A stretch of 64,000 bases of DNA from Lineus longissimus. Its lineage: Eukaryota > Nemertea > Pilidiophora > Heteronemertea > Lineidae. The stretch lies in the NCBI RefSeq assembly GCF_910592395.1, contig NC_088316.1, positions 14,322,001 to 14,386,000 on the forward strand. Direction: 5' to 3'. Shown one piece after another: positions 34,801 to 47,000 of this stretch. Within the stretch, counting starts at the first letter, position 1; each line of letters starts with the position of its first letter. The notes beneath the pieces were generated by a model that saw only the letters and a program-made list of their open reading frames with translations, had not been told where the DNA came from and made no database searches. Made by a program: the position numbers and the translations under genes.

Positions 34801-34831
34801 GGAGTTTTATTGCTACTATGAAAAAGTGTAA
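28836..34831 (+). CDS. MACPF-ApeC (apextrin-like) secreted protein, copy B
   Basis: Ten exons: 28836-29041, 29386-29510, 29864-29911, 30169-30380, 30554-30643, 30827-31036, 31359-31482, 33572-33874, 34128-34257, 34594-34831 (TAA). They give a 561-residue protein. ATGATG opens a clear signal peptide (IVTLATVLFIAVKVSYCAA) followed by FIGVGYDLIYANPDG. The WGTH MACPF signature spans exons 4/5, a Gly-rich AGGGLLW segment lies in exon 3, and exons 8-10 form the ApeC domain (WPIGFYGLPKTASGCP). Exons 3 to 10 have exactly the same lengths as in copy A (48, 212, 90, 210, 124, 303, 130, 238), proving tandem duplication. Intron 7 (31483-33571) is 2.1 kb against 112 nt in copy A and holds an antisense GPCR gene. 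Likely a secreted pore-forming effector or egg/matrix protein. Function is inferred from family, not shown. Confidence 0.92.
31819..32802 (-). CDS. Rhodopsin-class GPCR, intronless, nested antisense in a MACPF-ApeC intron
   Basis: 327 residues from the ATG at 32802 (MNMSST, with an N-x-S site at the extracellular N-terminus). Seven membrane segments are clear: TM1 IIPCITAIGCFNNLIVIVVL, TM2 with LALTDTINLW, TM3 ending AMTFMRFVAV where DRY is expected, TM4 LLVILLFFFILALPDLL, TM5 with IIPFFVLLFLNVGIVLALRRR, TM6 AMVIAVTLAFLITTLPLV, and TM7 with NCAINFYLYF replacing NPxxY. TM7 ends in N-F-Y-L-Y as in many neuropeptide (FMRFamide/myosuppressin/sex-peptide-like) receptors, so a peptide ligand is the best guess. 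The DRY position is unusual (M-R-F). It sits within intron 7 of MACPF-ApeC copy B on the opposite strand, so transcription of the two could interfere. Its TM1-TM3 segment is duplicated at 20444-20703. Confidence 0.88.
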   Translation of the reverse strand: MNMSSTATQLEKAYTYDVLNSLLFLASHYIIPCITAIGCFNNLIVIVVLSRPRYRHHVSCLFLRLLALTDTINLWIGATIMINSAMSTMIRTFGDTFCALIGFAVNFTLEMSSWTVVAMTFMRFVAVDFPLKAQQFITFKAAKISLLVILLFFFILALPDLLYNRVPRHGDGGHPFQCVLLVPLDVNAAYELAHYFTAFIIPFFVLLFLNVGIVLALRRRNKGKQGIRSTGENTDDNMVMAMVIAVTLAFLITTLPLVIHFVLSQKYALGTVVDEYQQKLGTLTYVIGVIFYDLNCAINFYLYFITCKKFREDFKSLLMCKCLMGSE

Positions 34832-34929
34832 GACGTTTGGACTCGATAGAGATTCTGTGTAATCTCATATGTCTATTTAGTGCATTTCTTTGAACGATTC
34901 GATTACTGGAAGACGCTGGTACAATGAGC

Positions 34930-34935
34930 AATAAA
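34930..34935 (+). terminator. Poly(A) signal of MACPF-ApeC copy B
   Basis: AATAAA 99 nt past the stop codon, within 36 bp of the opposing signal of the MATE gene. Confidence 0.7.
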
Positions 34936-34970
34936 AAACGTTGTACACGGTATTTGATTGATCTTTTAAA

Positions 34971-34976
34971 TTTATT
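34971..34976 (-). terminator. Poly(A) signal of the MATE transporter gene
   Basis: TTTATT on the plus strand is AATAAA on the minus strand, about 575 nt past the MATE stop codon at 35551. The 34832-35550 stretch is thus mostly the MATE 3' UTR. Confidence 0.6.
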
Positions 34977-35550
34977 CATAACTTTAAGATACATGAGGCA
35001 TGGTAAAAACCATGACGACACGTTCATTTCGGAAGGTTTGTCCAAAACTTGCTATTTCACAGAAATATGATGAGACATGAAAGTACGCTAGTGTGGTTGA
35101 TGAACAGACGCGAGAACAATTTCACGGCTGGGTTTCTGGTCTTCCCTTTACACTAACCACAGACCACCAATACTCTGTAAAAACATAAACTCTGCAAGGA
35201 TGAATAGCGCGACATCTTTCGCCGTAAAGTTGCCTCAACTGCACATGCCTTAAACATCTTTGAGTGGACTAATATAAGATTCGGGAAGGGGGAATGCAGC
35301 CTGCATAATCGAACACCAACGTCTACACGAGAACTTACAGGTCGTTCCAACAACGTGAACACTAACGAAAATCGTTTCAAATGCAAGTTTTAAAGAATCT
35401 CGGTGTCAGCATCTACCGTTGTTTGAACAACCTGGCCTTGGCTTGGTATTCGTTATATTTTCTGTCCATGTATTTCAGTCGTCATTATGTCCAACACATG
35501 GTTGGGAGGGTGTGTTTGTACTGCGAGTTCGTATGAAGTAGAAGGTCCCT

Positions 35551-38500
35551 TCAGCGGAACACTCCGAAGAGTCGTTCCTTGGTGAAGTCCTTGGGTTCGG
35601 GGTAGACGGTGGTTGTGTTGCAGTTGCCCCAGTCCAGGCAGTCATCGGGAGGCAGCTCGTTGCCCACCTTGACGTAAAACCTGATGAGTATTCCCGCGGC
35701 GAGGACGAGCAGGATGACAACAACTGCGGTCAGACGCTTGAGGACCAGACGACTCGTCGACCTCTCGCTCGTCAGCTTCTCTCGCGGGACTTCGACCGCG
35801 CCATATTCCGGGTCACTTTGGGCGGAATCGGATAGGAGGCCTGGAAGACATAACTTCAAATATCACAACTGATACAGAATGGTACTTGGCTATCATTATT
35901 TCGGAAAACAAATTACAGCCTGTGGTAGCCCTGGTGGAGCGTTGAGTCAACGTACTTGTCTGTGTATTTTGGGCCAAGAGTATACTTAAACAATTTTTTA
36001 TCTCAGGCTGAGTTGTCTCGGAGTGATGAGTACTGTCTGCTAATCACTTACTTGTCGTCTCGCAAATTTTTTCTGATTTAGTGTTTAGTGCCGCATTCTC
36101 CACTTCCTTGTCCCACTTTGTCCTGGATACAACGGCCATGGTGAACACGCACTGGATCAACATACCAAATGTCATTCCGATAAAGAATCCTTAAGGAGAG
36201 AAAAATAGTGTAAATGCCTGTTTCCAATACAACGGCGAAAGGAGGAACTGAGCGGCTTTCTCAGAGTTTTCAGTCAAGTTTCAATTCGCCGTCATAACAG
36301 TTGCGAAGCGTCTTTATTTTCACCGATATGTACAGGTCCGGGCGCATCATTACTTTATATGATCCCTTTCCTTGCGTTTAAAAGAATTCACGCCTCGCCC
36401 AATACACGGTCTCTGATGTACATGTTCTACGTAGGTTGACCATCATGGCAAATCTTCATGACGAAACAGCTCTGATGGAGGTCGATAGGCCTTAAAGCCC
36501 GCAGCACACTAGCCGCCAACTTCGGCGTTCACTGGCGTTTTTTGCCGCAAGAGTCCTGAACGCCTGAAAAATCCCTAGTCTGCTACGAACGGCGTCGGCG
36601 AACGCGACTTGCCGCCACTTGCCGCAACTAAACGCCAAATATCTAACATGTTTGATTTTTGACGCGTGTCGCCGCGTTTGAACGCAAGAAGAAGCAAGGT
36701 GTGCTACGGATTGCCGCCTGAATTGGCGTCTGCGGCGAGGCTATGGCCAATCAGTATGCGTCTTGATGTCACATGATTTCAAAATGGCAGCCTAAAGTGG
36801 CGGAAAATACGCTACTGGACGCCGATTCTGGGCAGGTGTGCTCTGACCGGGATCCACTGGCCGCCAACTTCGGCGTCGAGAGGCGTCAGCTGAACGCTTC
36901 TTGTCGCCAAAGTTGGCGGCTAGTGTGCTGCGGGCTTAACTGGTTAGGGCAAGTAAACGTAATGGTCATGAATTTCTTACCGTTGATTTTCATGTCTGTC
37001 AGCATCATAGTGGGAATGGCGATCGGAACTCCAACAAGGAAATAGGGTAAGATGATGCCCAGCATACCAAGGATCTGGCGCCCAGAACCTCGCAGAATAC
37101 CGCTCGAGACACACTGGAAATAATGCAAAAATGAAATAGCAAAAGGTGTATCGTGTTATAGTCCTACGCGTACGATCGTTTCTACAGTGATGAGCATTTT
37201 CCGACGAAGAGAATGATAGAAGTATTGAAGTTATACTTACATTGAATGCATTTAGTATTTGGTATGCTGCCGGCCCATAAGGTAGAGTTTCAGCCACGAT
37301 ATCTATCACGGCACTAAAACAGAAAAGAGTAGCTACAACTGTAATTTCCAAAAGTGGAATTTCGGATGAGGTTCGGTGGATGGTCAAATCAAAAATGTTG
37401 AATTCTGCATTCCCGGCACTCATTTACAGATTTTACCAACGAGTCCAGGCTACGCCGATGTCTAATATGTTGGGGTGATGATTTAGAAAACCAACGGCCT
37501 ACTTACGGTTCATTCGTGAAGATGGCTGCGAGGTATTGTGGAATTCCCGCAAATACACCAGTAGTAACGACCACGACTGGAACTGCAGGGAGGGAAAGAG
37601 TTACTAGTTTGTCTACTCCCCACATGCCTTTCAGTTAATTATCGTGTATTCAAGTTTAATTTTTCAACTTTTTCAGAAATCAAAAGGCCTTTTTCAGTCA
37701 AGATCGTTTCGCCCAATCAGGGATGTGTTGTTCATAACAACGTTAGCTTTAACTTAGTTGTCACGCGAAAATTTCAATGGGTTTAAATGTGACTGAAAGT
37801 GATAACATATTTAACGTAATCGTAACGAATAACGTGAATTTTGTGGTTGTACAATGCAGGAGACGTAAGCCGAAAAATAAGAAGGGTGTGCTTACTGGTG
37901 AAGGAATATGCTGTGATGCCCGACTGTCTCGCACTGACCCCATCTCGGGCGCCAAGATGTTGCCCCACCTGTATGCAGGTCGCGATGCCTGCGCCAAGAT
38001 GGCATTGGAACATTACCAGAGCTAATTGGAAGATGATGGCCAAGGCTGACACGTATTCGTCACCAAGAAATGCTAGAGTAAAGAATAAAATAAAATAGAA
38101 TAGAACAAGATGTAAGCTAATGAGAATGTAAACATGTTTAGAATGCAAGGCCAACAAATTAATATATAGAGATGTAAAAGGTTCTTGGATGGTATAGTGC
38201 CAGGAAAAATACTTGAATAAATGACAAATCACGCCATCCATATGGGCATGATCCGTATTGGAGAGTTTCCGTCCGTTCTTGAGCATGATAGCCAGATGAG
38301 CGTTGCACAGTCGCTCACGCCACCTACCCGAAAATATAACGCCCAGTTCATACACAAAGACGTCGAGGGAGACCATGAAGGTACCGGGGATAGCCAGCTT
38401 CATAAACATTCCCCAGTCGTAGAACGCCGCCACAGACCATCCCGACCAGGTCGGTTGATACATCTTGGAGGCCAGGAGGTAGATGACGGTGAAGATGACC

Positions 38501-41500
38501 ATGCTGATGTGGGTCAAACTCAGGGCGATGGCGGAGCCACTGAAAAATAGAAAGGACGATTTCAACCATTGAGGTTTTAGGGTCCGCCCGTCACATGACT
38601 GATAGGATAGACCTCCGACAAACTACACGCATACTATAGTATATACGCTAAAGAAGCATGCGACAATCCGGAAAATTGATACACGCACCAGTTGCATAAA
38701 GATAACACGGGAGCCTGCAAGCAGGTGGCATGCATTATGATTGACTATTGGCGGCGCCTTGCGTTAGAAATAATAGGAATTAGATTTAGTTGGACCGACA
38801 GTAAATATTTTTGAACGAACGGCGTACCCCTTTAAGAATACGAAACTGACCCCTTTAAGTCCGAGGATGGAATAATATCAGTCTGAGTACTGTCTGTATA
38901 TCAAGATATGTACTTACTGGTAACCAAGACCCGCTTGGTCTATCAGCAGGTAGTGAGCCAAAGCGTCAACAACGTTACCAAGTGTCGCGATCACGAGTAG
39001 AGGTTTCACAAGATTCTGAAAGAAGTAAATATCGTATGTACTCTATATCACAACATTGGAATGTATGAAAAGCGTGAAAGAGAGCAATCTTTACGAGTAT
39101 ATACATGGAAATGAGATTAACAGGCTCGACTCGGCTTTTCCGTACAGCTCGATGAAACCACGCGCCTCGCTTCGCGGCGAGACCTCGGGAAATTTTAATT
39201 TGGCCAATCCCCGTTTCAACGCCGCGGATGGACAGATGCAATCATGCACAATCTTACTTTGCCTGAGGTGTTGATAGAGGGGCAAATTGGTTGGGTACGA
39301 ATGTGTGCACTGATGTACTATCTCCAACCCAAATGCGGCACTCCTCGACAGCAGGAGAAAATCGCTCGAACTGCATGACGGGATGTTGGTAGGGAACCCA
39401 ACCAAGACGACTCACCTGACTGAGAATATATCTCGACAAGACAATGAAGATGAAAATGGCCTGGAAGTATTTAATACAGAGATATGATTAGGTCCCGGTC
39501 ATCCATGAAATCGTATTGTCTCAGTCCTAACGTTAAACAACCTGCGAAGATTTCAATGGATATTACTTGCAACAAGGCTAATGAAAAGGCATGGTATGGT
39601 TGGTTTACGCTGAATGCGGCTGACGCGACTTCGCTCACAGCATACGATTTGTTGCGTTGTCCGAGTTCAGTGCGGCATAGAAACCAACTACCGCATGCGA
39701 TTGTCGCAATTTTATGCACTTTAATCGCATACTGCGTGCGTAATCGCAGCATCAAATTCATTGTTTATAGTGCAATGGGGCGTGAAATAACGAAGCCGCG
39801 CGCGTTGTCGCAATCGCATGCAGTGGAAGCCAACCGTTAAAAATCGTATGTGGGAAACATCTGAAAGCAGCGGAACGTTTCAATTTTCAACAAATATGCA
39901 AACAAGCCAGTAGAAGTTTAATCACCGAAACGCCTTACTCTACCTCGTCTACTTTATTCAATTGGGATCGCCTTTGCCTCGAGGTCATGGAGAATGGTCG
40001 AGTCTCGCACACTCAACGCCTCAAATATCATAACCAAATACATGTATTAGCAGAATAAACAAAAGAACCTCCAAATGGTGAAGTTAAAGCTTTTTGGCAG
40101 CCATTTTGGATTTGGGTGGCCATCTTTGATATATGTATGAGATTACCAATTTAATTGAGAGGACGACGTAGCATATAGGCCGAATTCTTTGTGATCTACT
40201 GCACTTGACATTATACATGCATCCATTCATAGATTCAGTAAATACCTTGTCAAATTGTGGCCGCGCACACACAGTACATTTCGGGGATGCACTTTTAAAG
40301 GCTTTTAGTCCAACCCTTGCATTTGAAAACACTAAGTTACTTTAGGGGTTTTCTGAAAGCGAAAAGACAACCGGATGGCCACGATTTGATGGTGTGTTTA
40401 CTGTTTCTTCAGCATTATTCCCTCACCTTTTCAAAACAGTAATCAATGCACTCCCAAGAAGAAAGCATCGGCGTAAATTACACGGCTAGACAGATAGAGC
40501 GACATTCTTTTTCCAAATCGAAAACTTCTCCAAAATGAAAATACGTGATTGGCTCATTTCTATGGATAATATTTTTGTGGCACTTCCGATTGGACATTAT
40601 AACCGGAAGTGTTTTCCAATTGTCACCGAATCTGCTTTTTTGAATCTCTGAATTGTTGAGAAAATAGTGCTGAGAATGGATGACCTCGACAAAAACGACC
40701 AACAACAATATTATTATCCACTTGTAAAGTGTGATGATTTGATATTCATATTTTGAAACTTACAATTGCACCGGGAACAAAGAGTAGGAGGTACTCGCCA
40801 GCAACCCTAAAATTTAAATGACATACTTTTGAAGGCAACTATCAAAATATTGCTGTGGCGAACTGTAAAATGTTTGCGTACAAACGAATTCTATCTTTAT
40901 AGTCAAGAGATGTAGAAGATGGGGATAAACATGTGATTTTTTAAAATCCCCAAAATGTTTTTCAGAAGCAGTTGACGCAACTCAGCAGAAATATGCAAGG
41001 CTTGCCAATAGGTGGCCTATTCTGAAGTAGAAATACTAAGGAGCCAATGTTTCTCGGCTTACCTAGAGACTGTTGGGTTTTCGCCAATGGCCAAAAACAT
41101 GATCTCGCCATTCAGAATGAACGCGATTACGACGAAGCAGGTGAGTAACATTATGATCAAACCTGCAAAAGATTTGAGAAATAGATTATATGTTTGACCA
41201 GAATATTTCAACACAGAAAGAAGTGGTGTTTGATACTCACAGCAACTGCAAGTGACGGCAAGCCAACTTAACAAATTTAACAAGCTCTCCTAAAACATTT
41301 CAGAGGAATCCATCAATGCAGCTGCTCTTACGCTTGAAAGTCCAATCCGTCACCAGTTCAGGTTGCGATCCCAATGCCCTTACCATATGCTTTAATTATT
41401 ACTCAGACTGATCTACCCTTTCTAAGATTTTGTTGCTAAAACAACAAAGACTTTGCGTCTTAACTTACCCCTTTGTAGGAAGACACCCACCAATTTCTTG

Positions 41501-43546
41501 TTGGCACTCCCGAAGGCCTGGGTGAAGAGGGTATCACAGGCACTGGCAATGCCTTGGGACACGGACAGACACGAGATGTTGATCAACTGTAAAAATATAT
41601 CAAGGAGGTTGAGATCACCCTTGTCTCCAAGGTGGCAGGATAGAATAAAGGAAATTTGGCCACCTAGGGGAGAAGTGGTCAACTAAAACAGCTGCTCTTC
41701 GGCTTTGATATTCTCGTGATTAAAATCAGTTTATCCTGTTTACGTGCATCATTTTTTGTTGGAACTTTATGTGATGTTATATATATGATAATGGCATTTT
41801 TACTTTGCCACCAAAATATTGTCACGAACGGACACCGTTTTGGATTTTGCCAGAGGCCTACCAGTTTTTCTTGATGACGGGGGTTTACTAATATATCATA
41901 GCCTAATACATTTGCTCCCCAGTAACATCCCATATTCTATGCTGTCAATAGATAACCAGTCAGCCAGTCGTATTTTATCTGTTCTACTTGATTCTTCCGA
42001 GGAAAATAGTCTTACCGAAAGAGCAAGAGAGACACCGGCAAAGACGCTCGTCCCCAGTCGCCCACAGAAGATGGTGGCGATGATTGTGCTGATCTGCTGT
42101 AACAAACAAAGGAGTGCCTGCAAAAAAGACACTTCGAGATTAAAGTCTGTGAACAATAGGCTCTATAACGATGGGGATTGGTAATGGAACGTGCGAGGAC
42201 ACCGGAGACAGATCCCAAACTTTGGCCTACATTGTCGTCTGATATGGCGCTATTTTTTTATTCTATTCCGTAATATTAATACCATATAATTTTTGGTATG
42301 GCAATTCAACAAGTATTATTTACGTTAAAAGCGTTTGTTCGTTATTCTGAGTGTTTTTCTCTCCATAACCAAAAGTGTTATGTACTTGTACGTCATTATT
42401 CAGTTACCGCGCACGAAAACGTGTGCAATCGATTTTATGTAATGATTTTAATATCAACAGAAATCCAGTTTGATGATACAGTACATGTATAAGACGATCG
42501 TCTTGACTCCATAAAAGCAAAATATGGCCTTTGTGCACGATATTTTAAGGATCTATTTTGAGTTTAAACCTACGCATGTCCAGGGATGTCCAGAGTAGTT
42601 GGGTCAACGTGCCTCAGGTCTCCTGATATCGATCACGTGACGCGCGGACTCTTCAATGTTCAAAGTGAATCGTGTGCCTAGATTATCAGCCGGACATGTT
42701 GCTCGAGTGGCACTTCGTTGTATCATTTTAAAAACCGGATTGAAGTGTTATGATGATAAGCAAATACCTTCATTTGTTTGTAGTCCATTGTACCTGATAT
42801 TAATTAGTTCAGGTCTATTGACAGTTCGTTTGACACTACCAAATGAAACTTGAAAGGAAACGCTATCATTTTAATAAAAAAATGTGTAGATCAGGTTGCG
42901 GCGCATGGGGACCAAGCCTTCATTGACACGTACGTGATAACATACGTTCTGCCAAGAAAAATAAAGACGATTCTACATTCTACGATTTTACATCCCATTT
43001 ACGGTGACTCTTTTTTCTCGAGTAGCCAGAGGTACCATCTAGTCAGTCAGTTCAGCTATAATTTCATCTATTCGTACTTACGATCGGCCATGCTAGCTTG
43101 ATAATATACTTGAGCTCCGTGGCGTACCAGTCGGGAAGCCGACATCGTGACAGATAGCAGCCACCAGACGGCGCATCCTCCGAAAGGGGTACGTGGAGTT
43201 TCGAGGATCGGATGGAGAGGCGCACATCTACAAGAAAATACACACACTCTTGTAATTTATTGGTAAAAACAACTTATTTTGTAGTTCTCAGTTCCTAGAA
43301 TGTCCATTTATATTCTTTCGAACTATAAAAAATATGGATATTTCTGATTAGGGTACCATATAGCCAAGCTGATGAGAAAAAAAATAACATTATCAAGCAA
43401 AGCCAATTGAAGTTTCATTCGACCAAAATATACGGTATATCGAGTTCACGGAAATAAATGTCCTTACCCTCCGAATTCCCAATATGAACTGATGCCGCCA
43501 CAACCTTGGATCCACCGTCGGACGGGCTATCATTTGATATCGTCAT
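35551..43546 (-). CDS. MATE-family multidrug and toxin extrusion transporter (SLC47-like)
   Basis: Fifteen exons on the minus strand: 43546-43468, 43227-43082, 42117-42016, 41586-41469, 41162-41063, 40806-40764, 39460-39416, 39015-38918, 38539-38328, 38072-37896, 37582-37507, 37313-37241, 37113-36981, 36189-36052, 35840-35551. Every phase matches and the sum is 1830 nt, 609 residues, close to animal MATE1 (about 570). Family blocks: IFCGRLGTSVFAGVSLALS, ASACDTLFTQAFGSANKKL, GVFLQRG, GAGIATCIQVGQHLGA, SGILRGSGRQILGMLG. A thirteenth hydrophobic segment near the C-terminus (VVVILLVLAAGILI) is as in animal MATE1. It exchanges protons for organic cations at the cell membrane. Of the four acidic residues reported as important in human MATE1 (E273, E278, E300, E389), only E278 appears kept; the others align to D, Q and N. 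The ATG at 43546 follows an in-frame TGA. Confidence 0.93.
36492..36939. mobile_element. TTAA-flanked MITE (piggyBac-like) in MATE intron 13
   Basis: Imperfect terminal inverted repeats of about 30 bp: the left end reads AGCCCGCAGCACACTAGCCG and continues CCAACTTCGGCG. The right end in reverse complement reads GCCCGCAGCACACTAGCCGC and continues CAACTTTGGCG. TTAA stands outside both ends (36492-36495 and 36936-36939), the target-site duplication of piggyBac-type elements. The core is about 440 bp with no coding capacity. A second GCCGCCAACTTCGGCGT near 36861 makes a nested hairpin with the right end. Confidence 0.85.
39598..39835. mobile_element. Possible degenerate MITE in MATE intron 7
   Basis: The ends are imperfectly inverted: the left begins GGTTGGTTTACGCTGAATGC and the right, reverse-complemented, begins GGTTGGCTTCCACTGCATGC. 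Both continue into CGC/GCG-rich, ATTGCGAC-like sequence. About 240 bp, non-coding, GC-richer than the surrounding intron. No target-site duplication could be read with confidence. Confidence 0.35.
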
Positions 43547-44002
43547 GGTTCAAGAGAAATGCGTCGACCTGAAAGGAGGAACTCGAAATCAAACATTTGG
43601 GATCAGCTACTCAATGTTTCGTGGAGTAGACACATCCGGGACTACGGGGTGTAAGTGGAACCTGTGTTGGCAGAGAGAATATCCTTCGGTCACTAGTCTG
43701 CTTGGAGAATGGTTGTAACTGAATGCACTTGGTCCCCCAGTTGAGTCGCTCGAAGACTTTGCTGAGGCGTATTCCATCCCAAGGTCACTGTAGCATCGCC
43801 TTGTCGTCCTCGTAGGTCATAATAGCCAGGAGACGAGTATTGTGTCTGAAGGTATTCCTTCCTGAGATTCAGGGTTTTTCACTCATGTGTCATTTACAAA
43901 ATATATCGAGAGCGCGGAGTACACGATATTGTAACAACTGATGCCTGCGGGATAGAGCTACTTAGAGTTAAAATTTGACAGAAACTCGGAGAGGGCGTTT
44001 AC

Positions 44003-44071
44003 CCTGTGTCTTTGCTGTAGAGTCGTGCCTCCAACAACAGCCTCTGTATACGCCATTGCTGTTCCCGCCAT
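44003..44071 (-). other. Possible 5' UTR exon or short uORF upstream of the MATE gene
   Basis: On the minus strand an ATG at 44071 opens 23 codons (MAGTAMAYTEAVVGG...) ending at a GTAAAC donor. The next acceptor (TTCCTCCTTTCAG, exon start about 43568) leads into the MATE first coding exon. The upstream frame there meets TGA before the MATE ATG, so this would be leader sequence, not coding for the transporter. Confidence 0.3.
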
Positions 44072-47000
44072 TGTTCTTTCTAAAACACATCATCATCAAT
44101 GGCTATAATGACATGAACTTTATACAGTGACATAATGAAAAATCATGATTAGTTATTGACAAAAAGAAATTAATGGTCATGCGAAAGGAATAGGAGAGCT
44201 TCTCGGAATAAACTTTACTAAATTGTGTTTTTGAACTAACAATATGAAACTCAAACGCCAACTATGCTATAGCAGATGGCTGGGGTTGGGCGCAGTTTGT
44301 CCGACGCCGCTGGAAAACCAGCGCTCTAATGTTGAACAAAATCGGACTGACCCGTTTCCCAGTTTTCTCAATGTCTTATTGTGCACAAGAAATACACAAG
44401 AAGCTTTTTAAGAGGCGTTGCTTTGAAGTGATGAAATAACTGAATACTTACCAAGTTCTCAACCTCTTCTTATCCTATATAGGCGCTGCGACTGATCAAC
44501 TTTACTCGACAATTAATCGCGGTGATTATAATGCGAGAAGAAATTTCACTCAGTTTTATCTGTGACACGTGATATGACAGCAGTGGGCGATGCTGTCAAC
44601 TTATGACCGATTTGGACCGCGGGTGATAAAAACCTTTTTTATGTCTGAGGTTCTTTGCCCCGGCCACGCCGCGATAAGCAATATTGACAGACAATGCTAA
44701 TCAATAAGATTAAAACAATCATCTGACAATTTCATTATCAATATTTGAATAGATTTCAAGGAATCTAAGAAACAAGGAATCTTTAGGAACGCCGAAGAAT
44801 TGTTCTGCAGTTAATTTTTTTCTTACACATCAGTTACATTGTCCACAGTGGCCGTGATCTCGATCACCATCCTGACCAAAGACTTGCTGTGCTTTGAATA
44901 ATTCGACTACAAACTCAAGACCATGTTGGAAAAAAATGACGGAATCGTAAAAAAGTACACGGTCAGAAGGGGAGGATGGGGGGGGGGGGTGAGGGGGGGG
45001 GGGGCGAACAGGCCGATGGGAATTCATCAATTTGTTTCTCGCATCGCAGGCGTTATTTCGAATCAATTCCTTAGGATTCCTAGTTTCCTACATTTCTTAA
45101 AATCCACATGGCCTCGACATTTCTAGATATCTCGTCTTTGGCTCTTGCTATCGCACACTGGCACTGAAGTCAACCCGGGCAGGGGGTCATCGACACAATT
45201 CAGCATGACCGGTCGGATCCAGTTAGGTTGTTACATTGTCGTGTTGTTTGACAGAACTGATAATTTCAATCATGTCTAGTTTTCCTTATCTTGTGTTCTT
45301 TATTGCGACTGATTATTGGCTATTTGCCTGATTGTTATCTCTCCCAGAATACATGTATATATCAAAGGCCTATGTGACTTGAAACATTGCGAAAATTCCG
45401 ATAAACAAATGGAATTTCACAGTCGACAATGGCGCCGCTTTGCTCCTGGTGCCGGACTGTAGTACCATCTAGTCTCGATTATTTCGTTCCGAGTTTCATC
45501 AGGAACCAACATTCCTCTCCACCATAGCTGATGAATGAAACGCTGAATGATTTTCATTATAATCATTCTATCCAAATGTTGTGATAATCTACAAATATTT
45601 ATAAGTGTAGTGGTCGTTTGCTACGGCTGGCGAGGACCTCCCACGAGGAGATGGAGTAGGAATAACCTTGGCCACTTAGCAAAAGTTAAAAACATTCTCA
45701 GATGGTGACAACTGAATAATCATATGAACATATCCCAATTAAAGAACTTCTCTCATAAAATAGTAAGAAAAGAAAAATTCAATTTTATGGCGGAACTATC
45801 AGAATTGAAAATTTAGCTGTTTCACCGGGTGCACGAGAAGACGACTATTGCCATGCGGTCGAGTCGCCTACACTGCTGTAAATCAGCCAGGAGCTGTTCT
45901 TCTGATTTCATAGCATACGAAGTGGAAATTGAAAATGCTTGATGTCTCCTGATAGATGATACATGTACAACAATCATTATTTTTGTCATTTATTGTAAAT
46001 GTAGGCCTACATTAGTTTTTGTTATCATTAAGTTTTTAATTACAATATTAGCCTTCCTCATTTAGGCTGCCGTCCTGGGGCTGTCGATCGTCGATGAGCA
46101 AATACAACAGATATTATGTATTATAGGAAAACGAACTTTTTCATTTTGACGTTTAATGGCCAAGGTATTAAGTGGCGAGGAATGTTGAGGAAATTCGTCA
46201 GGTTGTTGCCCGGGTTGTTATATGGAGGTTATGTCACTAGCCCGGGGTGATGAGATGTTGTAAACGCGCCAAGAATGCGGAGTTTGTGATACTTCACCGG
46301 CCAGGTGTGAATCGAAGAGGTGAAAATTGTTTTTGTTTTGCCCTTGAGGAATTCGACAAGATTTTGTTCCTTTCAGTATTGTGCTGCTGTCGAAGCTATG
46401 ACGTCACATTTTATGTTGATCACGTGATGATACCAGACTAAAGGAAGCTGCGTAGAGAGTGTATCATCAACACCTCTAAATGAAATAGGAATTACTGTTG
46501 TGACTTTGTCTCCAAAACATTACAACTCTCATTCGGCCGAGAATATCATTGTGAGGGTCGCCTGATGACGTCATACCTCTGGAATCTCATGCACTTGACA
46601 CAGCTAGGCATGTGTTTACTATTTCAAGTATGGCTTAATTGTCTTCGAAATTCTCGAAAATTTCACTCTTCATTTTTATAGACTATCAAGGTTCAACACG
46701 TCCAGAGGTAACCCATCAATATTCATCTAAAACTGCACTATCTAAACGGCTCGCGCCACGGGCATTGTCCAATCGGTCTTAGTTGCAGATGGCCATGGCC
46801 GTAGCGGACTAACTACCCATGCCAGCGCGATAAAAATTGGCATGTGCAGTTTTTCTATATTGGTCCACATAACGACATTGTTGAAATTTCAATGAGTCTT
46901 TTCATGATTTAAAAAATTTCAAATTACGAATTCTTCTCATGAACCAGACCTTTAAACTTTATTTACCATTACACTTCAAAATGCTATCAGAAGGCGACCA

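Noticed and set aside
38221-38550. 109-residue plus-strand frame over MATE exon 9
   Set aside because: Shadow of the transporter exon on the other strand.
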